A stretch of 19,011 bases of DNA. Origin: Muribaculaceae bacterium. Its GTDB lineage: Bacteria > Bacteroidota > Bacteroidia > Bacteroidales > Muribaculaceae. This document shows, in pieces, positions 14,180-19,011 of this stretch. The position numbers and the translations under genes were made by a program. Where the stretch lies: positions 1-19,011 of the forward strand of contig JAFYCU010000280.1 of the NCBI GenBank assembly GCA_017545095.1, given 5' to 3'. How positions within the stretch are numbered: position 1 is the first letter of the stretch; each line of letters starts with the position of its first letter. The notes under the pieces were generated by a model. That model saw only the letters and a program-made list of their open reading frames with translations. It was not told the origin of the DNA and searched no databases.

Positions 14180-15844
14180 TCAGTTACTGTAAAGATAGCG
14201 TTTTATGCTCTTCTTGGGGGTTTTCTCAAACTCGGTGGCGATGAGTTGGATTCGGGCGATGCGCTCGTAGGGAGCCACGAGCTTGTTCAGCTCGGTGCGT
14301 ATGCGTTCCATCTCGTCGGGAAGCTGTTCGCGTGTGATGCCCTGCTGGTCCATGGTTTCGAAGTCGGGATAGACCAGGGCCACCAGCTTGCCCTCGCGCT
14401 CCACCACCAAACTCTCGCTCACATATATCATATTATTGAGCTTGGCCTCGATTTCCTCGGGATAGATGTTCTGCCCGTTGCTGCTCAGGAGCATGGTCTT
14501 GAGTCGGCCGCGAATAAACACCGAACCATCGGGCGACAGCGTGCCCATGTCGCCGGTGTGCAGCCAGCCGTCGTCGTCGAGCACCTTGTCGGTGGCCTCG
14601 GCGTTGTGATAATAGCCCATCATCACGTTCTCGCCCTTGACGCAAATCTCGCCGGGAATGTTCTCCGGGTCGTCGCTCAGGATTTTACACTCCATGATGC
14701 CCGGCAGGATGCGCCCCGAGCTGCGCGGCACAAACTCGCGCCAGGGTGTGTGCGACACCAGCGGTGCGCACTCGGTCATTCCATAACCCACGGTGAAGGG
14801 GAACTGGATTTTGTAGAGAAACTCCTCCACCTCGGCATTCAGGGCGGCGCCGCCCACAATCACCTCGGCAAACTCACCGCCAAAGGTCTCGATGAGTTTC
14901 TGGCGGATGCGGGCATAGATGTGGTTGTCGAGGAAAGGCAGTGCCAATGCCCAGCGCAGGGCTCCCTGACTGATCATGGGCACAATCATCTTGTTGTAGA
15001 TTTTCTCAAGGATGAGCGGCACACACAGCACCAGATGCGGCTTCACCTCGGCCAGGGCCTTGACCAGGATTTTGGGCGAGGGCATGCGACCGAGCAGCGT
15101 GACGTGCGAACCAGCGGCCAAGGGGGCCAGCATGTCGAACATGCAGCCATAGGCGTGAGCCATCGGCAGGAACGACAGCGATCGCGACTCACGGTAGAGC
15201 AAGCCGCTGTTGATGGCATACACGATGTTGCCGGCCAGGTTGTTGCCGTTGAGCATCACACCCTTGCTGAATCCCGTGGTGCCGCTGGTGTAGTTAAGCA
15301 CCATGAGCTCACTATTCGGCACGTCGGCATAGTGGATGTCGTTGCGGTAGAACCCGCTGGCGTAGCGCTCGGCAAACAGCGCGTTCAACTCGGCCAGCGG
15401 CTGGCTCACATTGCCCTCCTCCTTCTCGGCCACCACCTGCTTGGTGTCGGTGAGCAGCACGCCACGCACACGGTGCAGCTGGTCGAAGTCGAGCGTGTCC
15501 CAAATGGCCTGAGTGGTGAACAGCATCACACTCTCGCTGTGGTTGATGATGTGCTGCACATCGGCGGGGTTGAAGTCCTGCAAAATGGGCACTATCACGG
15601 CTCCATAGGTGATGGTGGCCATAAACACGGTGACCCATGTGGGGGTGTTCTTGCCCACCAGGGCAATGTGGTCGCCGCGCTGTATGCCGCACCGCTCATA
15701 GAGCAGGTGCAGCCGCGCCACGGCCTCGGCCAGGCCGCCATAGGTGAGCGTGGCATTCTTGTCGCCATAGTCGCTCAGGGCCGGCAAGTCCCAGTTATCT
15801 ATAAAACTACGTTCAAATAGCTTAATCGCGTTCTCTTTCATCAT
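14180..15844 (-). CDS. Long-chain acyl-CoA synthetase (AMP-forming), copy 1
   Basis: Protein of 554 residues from MMKENAIK, starting at 15844. A longer frame opens at 15982 but overlaps the end of the previous gene and lacks homology to copy 2. It activates fatty acids to acyl-CoA through an acyl-adenylate. Adenylating-enzyme motifs are the P-loop YTSGTTGFSKG (185-195), GYGMTECAP (353-361), HTGDMG (429-434), the hinge region RGRLK (445-449) and the C-terminal Lys in KTPKKSIKR (likely Lys545). No signal peptide is present. The N-terminal motif GDHIALVGKNTPTW is typical of the FadD-like branch. The gene lies 49 bp after copy 2 and is probably its operon partner. Chain-length preference cannot be read from the sequence. 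Confidence 0.9.
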   Translation of the reverse strand: MMKENAIKLFERSFIDNWDLPALSDYGDKNATLTYGGLAEAVARLHLLYERCGIQRGDHIALVGKNTPTWVTVFMATITYGAVIVPILQDFNPADVQHIINHSESVMLFTTQAIWDTLDFDQLHRVRGVLLTDTKQVVAEKEEGNVSQPLAELNALFAERYASGFYRNDIHYADVPNSELMVLNYTSGTTGFSKGVMLNGNNLAGNIVYAINSGLLYRESRSLSFLPMAHAYGCMFDMLAPLAAGSHVTLLGRMPSPKILVKALAEVKPHLVLCVPLILEKIYNKMIVPMISQGALRWALALPFLDNHIYARIRQKLIETFGGEFAEVIVGGAALNAEVEEFLYKIQFPFTVGYGMTECAPLVSHTPWREFVPRSSGRILPGIMECKILSDDPENIPGEICVKGENVMMGYYHNAEATDKVLDDDGWLHTGDMGTLSPDGSVFIRGRLKTMLLSSNGQNIYPEEIEAKLNNMIYVSESLVVEREGKLVALVYPDFETMDQQGITREQLPDEMERIRTELNKLVAPYERIARIQLIATEFEKTPKKSIKRYLYSN

Positions 15845-15893
15845 AACAGCAATGATTTTTTTGTTTGTTGTCAACGATGGCCTGCGAAGTGCA

Positions 15894-17555
15894 TCAGTTG
15901 CTATAGAGGTAGCGTTTGATGCTTCGCTTGGGTGTTTTCTCGAATTCGGTGGCGATGAGCTGGATTTTGGCAATGCGCTCATAGGGGGCCACCAGTTTGT
16001 TCAGCTCCACGCGTATGTTCTCCATCAGCTCCGGCAGCTGTTCGCGCGTCACGCCCAGCTGGTCCATCACCTCGTAGTCGGGATAGACCAAGGCCACCAA
16101 CTTGCCCTCGCGTTCCACCACCAGGCTCTCGTTCACATAGAGCATATTGTTGAGCTTGGCCTCGATTTCCTCGGGGTAGATGTTCTGTCCGTTGCTGCTC
16201 AGGAGCATGGTCTTGAGTCGGCCGCGAATGAAGATGGTGCCATCGGCACTGAGCGTGCCCATGTCGCCGGTGTGCAGCCAGCCATCGTCGTGCAGCACCT
16301 TGTCGGTGGCCTCGGTGTTGTGGAAATAGCCCGACATCACGTTCTCGCCTCGAATGCAAATCTCGCCGGGGATGTTCTCCGGGTCATCGCTCAGGATTTT
16401 GCACTCCATGATGCCCGGCAGGATGCGCCCCGAACTGTGGGGCACAAACTCGCGCCAAGGCGTGTGCGACACCAGCGGCGCACACTCGGTCATGCCATAA
16501 CCCACGGTGAAGGGGAACTTGATCTTGTAGAGGAAGTCCTCCACCTCGGCGTTCAGGGCGGCTCCGCCCACAATCACCTCCTCAAAGTTTCCACCGAAAG
16601 CCTCAATGAGTTTCTGTCGGATGCGCGCATAGATGCGGTTGTCGAGGTATGGCACCGCCAATGCCCAGCGCAACATGCCCTGGCTGATCATGGGCACAAT
16701 CATCTTGCTGTAGATTTTCTCGAGGATGAGCGGCACGCAGATGACCAGATGGGGCTTCACCTCGGCAAGAGCTTTGACCAGGATTTTTGGCGATGGGATG
16801 CGTCCGAGCAGTGTGAGGTGGGTGCCCACGGCCAGCGGCGTGAGCATGTCGAAGGCACAGCCATAGGCATGGGCCAGCGGCAGAAACGACAATGCCCGGG
16901 TGCCGCGGCTGTGCAGGCCGCTGTTGATGCCATACACGATGTTGCCGGCCAGGTTGTTGCCCGTGAGCATCACGCCCTTGCTGAAGCCCGTGGTGCCGCT
17001 GGTGTAGTTGATCACCATCAGGGCATCGTTGGGCACATCGGGATAATGGATGTCGTTGCGATAAAACCCGTTCTTGTGCTCCTGGGCAAAGGCGGCAGGC
17101 AGGTCATAGAGTGCCTTGCTCACCGTGCCGGTGTCTTTTTCGGCCACCACCTGACGTTCCTCGGTGAGCACCACAGCCTGCACACGGTGCAACTGGTCGA
17201 AGTCGAGCGAGTCCCAGATGGACTTGCTCACAAAGAGCAGCACACTCTCGCTGTGGTTGATGATGTGCTGCACATCGTTGGGGTTAAACTCCTGAAGGAT
17301 GGGCACAATCACGGCACCATAGGTGATGGTGCCCATAAACACCGTCACCCATGCGGGCGTGTTCTTGCCCACCAGGGCGATATGGTCGCCTGGCTTGATG
17401 CCGCAACGCTCATAGAACATGTGAAGCCGCGCGATGTCCTCGGCCAGCTGGCCATAGGTGAGTGTCAGCTTGGAATTGTAGTCACTCAGAGCCGGCAGCT
17501 CCCAGTTGTCGATGAAGCTGCGCTCAAAGAGTTTTATCGTGTTTTCTTTCATCAT
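15894..17555 (-). CDS. Long-chain acyl-CoA synthetase (AMP-forming), copy 2
   Basis: Protein of 553 residues from MMKENTIK at 17555, first of the pair in transcription order. It has the same motifs as copy 1, shifted by one residue: YTSGTTGFSKG near 184-194, YGMTECAP near 353, HTGDMG and the terminal KTPKRSIKRYLYSN. The two proteins are very similar, roughly 80-85 percent identical by eye. The most divergent stretch is about residues 105-180, ahead of the P-loop; the C-terminal third is almost the same. This points to tandem duplication followed by divergence in one region. Product and reaction are as for copy 1; substrate range may differ. The upstream frame to a GTG at 17615 overlaps the leader ORF and was not used. 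Confidence 0.9.
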   Translation of the reverse strand: MMKENTIKLFERSFIDNWELPALSDYNSKLTLTYGQLAEDIARLHMFYERCGIKPGDHIALVGKNTPAWVTVFMGTITYGAVIVPILQEFNPNDVQHIINHSESVLLFVSKSIWDSLDFDQLHRVQAVVLTEERQVVAEKDTGTVSKALYDLPAAFAQEHKNGFYRNDIHYPDVPNDALMVINYTSGTTGFSKGVMLTGNNLAGNIVYGINSGLHSRGTRALSFLPLAHAYGCAFDMLTPLAVGTHLTLLGRIPSPKILVKALAEVKPHLVICVPLILEKIYSKMIVPMISQGMLRWALAVPYLDNRIYARIRQKLIEAFGGNFEEVIVGGAALNAEVEDFLYKIKFPFTVGYGMTECAPLVSHTPWREFVPHSSGRILPGIMECKILSDDPENIPGEICIRGENVMSGYFHNTEATDKVLHDDGWLHTGDMGTLSADGTIFIRGRLKTMLLSSNGQNIYPEEIEAKLNNMLYVNESLVVEREGKLVALVYPDYEVMDQLGVTREQLPELMENIRVELNKLVAPYERIAKIQLIATEFEKTPKRSIKRYLYSN

Positions 17556-17589
17556 AGTTCGTAACAGTTTATTTGTCGCCGTAGTGTCC

Positions 17590-17664
17590 TCAATCCGAAA
17601 GGAGCGCAATCTCACTCAGCGAGCGGTAGATGTCGGCGTTCAGTTCAATCGCAGTCATTTTCAT
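17590..17664 (-). CDS. 24-codon leader ORF or gene remnant before the acyl-CoA synthetase pair
   Basis: The minus-strand frame ATG at 17664 to TGA at 17590 encodes MKMTAIELNADIYRSLSEIA followed by LLSD. It begins about 15 nt after the predicted transcription start and ends 34 nt before the ATG of copy 2, so it is the first ORF of the mRNA. Its sequence looks like the N-terminus of small Bacteroidales antitoxin-like proteins that begin MTTIELNADIYR or similar. This is a memory-based resemblance, not a search result. It could be a truncated remnant of such a gene or a translated regulatory leader peptide. Confidence 0.45.
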   Translation of the reverse strand: MKMTAIELNADIYRSLSEIALLSD

Positions 17665-17684
17665 CAGTTTTCGGTTTTAATTTG

Positions 17685-17714
17685 CAAAGTTACGAAATAA
17701 TGGATAATGGACAA
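17685..17714 (-). promoter_or_regulatory. Promoter of the acyl-CoA synthetase operon
   Basis: On the minus strand, TAACTTTG (plus 17685-17692) is the -7 box and TTG (plus 17712-17714) the -33 box, 19 nt apart. The -33 TTG lies inside a unit of the heptamer array at 17698-17732. Transcription should start near 17679. Confidence 0.75.
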
Positions 17715-17732
17715 TGGATAATGGACAATTAT
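17698..17732. repeat. Heptamer tandem array (TAATGGA/CAATGGA)
   Basis: Units with a 7-bp period: TAATGGA, TAATGGA, CAATGGA, TAATGGA, CAATTAT. On the minus strand each CAA supplies a TTG, so the array provides the -33 element of the acyl-CoA synthetase promoter and spare copies 14 bp further upstream. Confidence 0.85.
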
Positions 17733-17763
17733 TTGCGAGAAATGATGCTGTGCATAAGACAAC

Positions 17764-17791
17764 AAGGACAACCGTTTTATGGGTTATCCCT
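17764..17791 (-). terminator. Possible terminator of the repetitive surface protein gene
   Basis: Read on the minus strand, AGGGATAACC (plus 17782-17791) can pair with GGTTGTCCTT (plus 17764-17773), with two G-T pairs and an 8-nt loop. TTGTTGTCTTAT follows as a moderately T-rich tail. It lies about 125 nt after the stop codon at 17918. Confidence 0.4.
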
Positions 17792-17821
17792 GCTGTCTAA
17801 TGCCTTAACTTGTTGAGCCTA

Positions 17822-17870
17822 TAGATTCTCTAGACTCTCTAGGTTTTCTATACTTTCTAGATTCTCTAGA
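17822..17870. repeat. Nonamer tandem array (TAGATTCTC)
   Basis: Five units with an exact 9-bp period: TAGATTCTC, TAGACTCTC, TAGGTTTTC, TATACTTTC, TAGATTCTC, then TAGA. It lies about 50 bp after the stop of the repetitive surface protein gene. The unit differs from the heptamer arrays in both length and sequence. Confidence 0.85.
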
Positions 17871-17917
17871 ACCGAGGGTTCCAGTAGTGCCCTCCTAGTA
17901 TGGGTTGGGGGAGGCCA

Positions 17918-19011
17918 TTACTTCACCACCTTGCCGATGGCTTTGCCATTCTGCATGATGATGTTCACGCCTTGGAACGGACGGTTGCTCATCTGCCCCA
18001 TCATGTTGACATAGGTCACATTACCGTTGTCGGTGCAGATGTCGTTGATAGCGGTCACCACACCGCCAGCACCGATGCGCAGACGCATAGGAGCACCGGC
18101 GGGGGCAGGCATGGGCAAGTAGCAACGGTGTGCTGCCAGTGTGCCAGCCTTGGCAAGCACAAAGGTGTCGTTGTAGAGCACGTAACCATCGGCGATGGCC
18201 ATGTCGTTGAGCGTGCCCACGAGCATACTGGTCATCTCGGCGGTCTCGCCCGTGTAGGGAGCGGCACTCACGGTCTCGGCAGCGGTGGTGCTGTGCAGCA
18301 GCACGCCCACGCCTGCGGGAATGTAAGCAACCTGATCAATCACGGCCACATCGCCGTCGATGCCGGTGACCACCCAAGCGGTCACATCGTTGGGCAGAGC
18401 CAAGTTGGCTTCGCCATACCAGGTGGCGTAGGTGTTGTTCTCGTCAAACACCACACCATCGAGCACCACTGGGATACCCTTGAAGGTGGCAACCACACTC
18501 ACAATCTCGGCAGGCATCTCAAAGGTGTACTTGCCAGTCTCGCTGTCGTAGGTAATCTCCACCGGCGTGTCGGCACCGGCAATCACCTCCAGCGCATCAA
18601 GCTCGTAGCCTTCGGCGGGGGTCACGGTCAACGTCACCGTCTCGCCCATGTTGGCGGTAGCCTTGTCGGCCTCCACGGTGCCGTGCTCGGTCTCGGCAAT
18701 CACCACCTCATAGTCGATGGCGGCGAACGTGGCGTTGATGGTCACATTGGCGGCGGGCATCACAAACTGGTTGTTCTCGATAGCCATGGGGTCTGCACCC
18801 TCAACGGTGTAGGTCAGCGTCTCCAGCTCATAGCCGGTGGCGGGAGTCACCGTCAGTGTCACCGTCTCGCCAATGTTGGCGGTGGCGGGAGCGGCCACGG
18901 TGCCGTTCTCGGTAGCGGCCACGGTGATGGTGTAGTCGATGGCGGCGAACGTGGCGTTGATGGTCACATTGGCGGCGGGCATCACAAACTGGTTGTTCTC
19001 GATAGCCATGG
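17918..19011 (-). CDS. Large repetitive surface protein, C-terminal part (partial at window edge)
   Basis: The gene's 5' end lies outside the window; 364 C-terminal codons are visible. The N-terminal visible part holds tandem repeats of the divergent InlB B-repeat type: ENGTV, then ANIGETVTLTVTPATGYEL, then FVMPAANVTINATFAAIDY. One complete 74-residue unit (about 27-100) follows a partial one and is itself followed by a diverged unit (101-180). The next region (about 180-330) is a beta-rich domain with AYIPAGVGVLLH, seen in Bacteroidales surface proteins. The end, YVNMMGQMSNRPFQGVNIIM and then QNGKAIGKVVK, resembles the short C-terminal strands of Prevotella-type secreted proteins. An extracellular adhesin-like or scaffold role is inferred only from architecture. 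Two DNA copies of part of the repeat are identical (see repeat entries). Confidence 0.85.
   Translation of the reverse strand, partial: MAIENNQFVMPAANVTINATFAAIDYTITVAATENGTVAAPATANIGETVTLTVTPATGYELETLTYTVEGADPMAIENNQFVMPAANVTINATFAAIDYEVVIAETEHGTVEADKATANMGETVTLTVTPAEGYELDALEVIAGADTPVEITYDSETGKYTFEMPAEIVSVVATFKGIPVVLDGVVFDENNTYATWYGEANLALPNDVTAWVVTGIDGDVAVIDQVAYIPAGVGVLLHSTTAAETVSAAPYTGETAEMTSMLVGTLNDMAIADGYVLYNDTFVLAKAGTLAAHRCYLPMPAPAGAPMRLRIGAGGVVTAINDICTDNGNVTYVNMMGQMSNRPFQGVNIIMQNGKAIGKVVK
18711..18789. repeat. Intragenic direct repeat, copy 1 (79 bp)
   Basis: This stretch is identical over all 79 bp to 18933-19011 and encodes the segment ending FAAIDY of the B-repeat unit. The period is 222 bp, or 74 codons. 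Confidence 0.95.
18933..19011. repeat. Intragenic direct repeat, copy 2 (79 bp, cut by the window edge)
   Basis: Second copy of 18711-18789 with no base difference; it reaches the last base of the window, so identity may extend further. More copies are likely beyond the edge. Confidence 0.95.

Noticed and set aside
15845..15982. N-terminal extension of acyl-CoA synthetase copy 1
   Set aside because: The extra 46 codons overlap the 3' end of copy 2 and have no counterpart in it, whereas both copies share the start MMKEN.
14246..17564. Long open frames on the plus strand opposite both acyl-CoA synthetases
   Set aside because: They are nearly the same low-complexity His/Val/Gly-rich sequence in both copies because they are antisense to paralogs. 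They carry no motif, and the opposite strand has full adenylation motifs.
17556..17615. GTG-initiated extension of acyl-CoA synthetase copy 2
   Set aside because: It overlaps the leader ORF, lacks similarity to copy 1 and precedes the conserved MMKEN start.
17698..17870. Tandem arrays considered as a CRISPR locus
   Set aside because: The units are 7 and 9 bp, directly abutting, with no spacers and no cas genes nearby.

Overview
This window looks like a chromosomal segment of a gut-type Bacteroidales bacterium (Prevotellaceae or Muribaculaceae-like; the genus cannot be fixed by eye). Several independent signs point there. Promoters fit the Bacteroidetes sigma-ABfr pattern (TTG near -33, 18-20 nt, TAnnTTTG near -7). 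Starts are not preceded by strong Shine-Dalgarno sequences. The genes encode a TonB-dependent receptor, an Lnb/DUF4105 membrane protein, a secreted GH13 amylase with CBM26-like and SusE/F-like modules, a YARHG-domain protein and lipoproteins. Coding DNA is GC-rich with strong codon bias, so several long antisense frames are open by chance; intergenic DNA is AT-rich.

Layout, plus strand: a YARHG-domain secreted protein (40-1026); an AT-rich gap; a small secreted calycin-like protein with a dockerin-like tail (1438-2061) followed by a strong terminator; a TPP riboswitch (2208-2293) controlling a TonB-dependent receptor (2308-4614), probably for thiamine or a precursor; an inverted-repeat element nested between heptamer repeats (4618-4882); an Lnb-type lipoprotein N-acyltransferase candidate (4898-6124); a secreted multi-domain alpha-amylase ending in a dockerin (6243-8825); and a small lipoprotein (8911-9393). 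A shared hairpin separates these from the convergent glgB (9487-11529, minus). A YpfJ-type zinc metallopeptidase (11718-12590) and nagB (12722-13516) follow on plus.

The right third is on the minus strand: a 79-residue lipoprotein (13696-13935), two tandem paralogous acyl-CoA synthetases (14180-15844 and 15894-17555) preceded by a 24-codon leader ORF, and the 3' part of a large repetitive surface protein (17918 to the window edge).

Functionally the window mixes envelope and secreted functions (thiamine import, lipoprotein maturation, starch hydrolysis, surface proteins) with central metabolism (glycogen branching, amino-sugar catabolism, fatty-acid activation). It is not one pathway. No phage, CRISPR, restriction or defence locus, tRNA or rRNA was seen. 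The most unusual non-coding signal is short tandem arrays with an exact 7-bp period but different unit sequences in several intergenic regions. One of them overlaps the -33 region of the acyl-CoA synthetase promoter, and two flank the inverted-repeat element. A 9-bp-period array lies close to the last gene.
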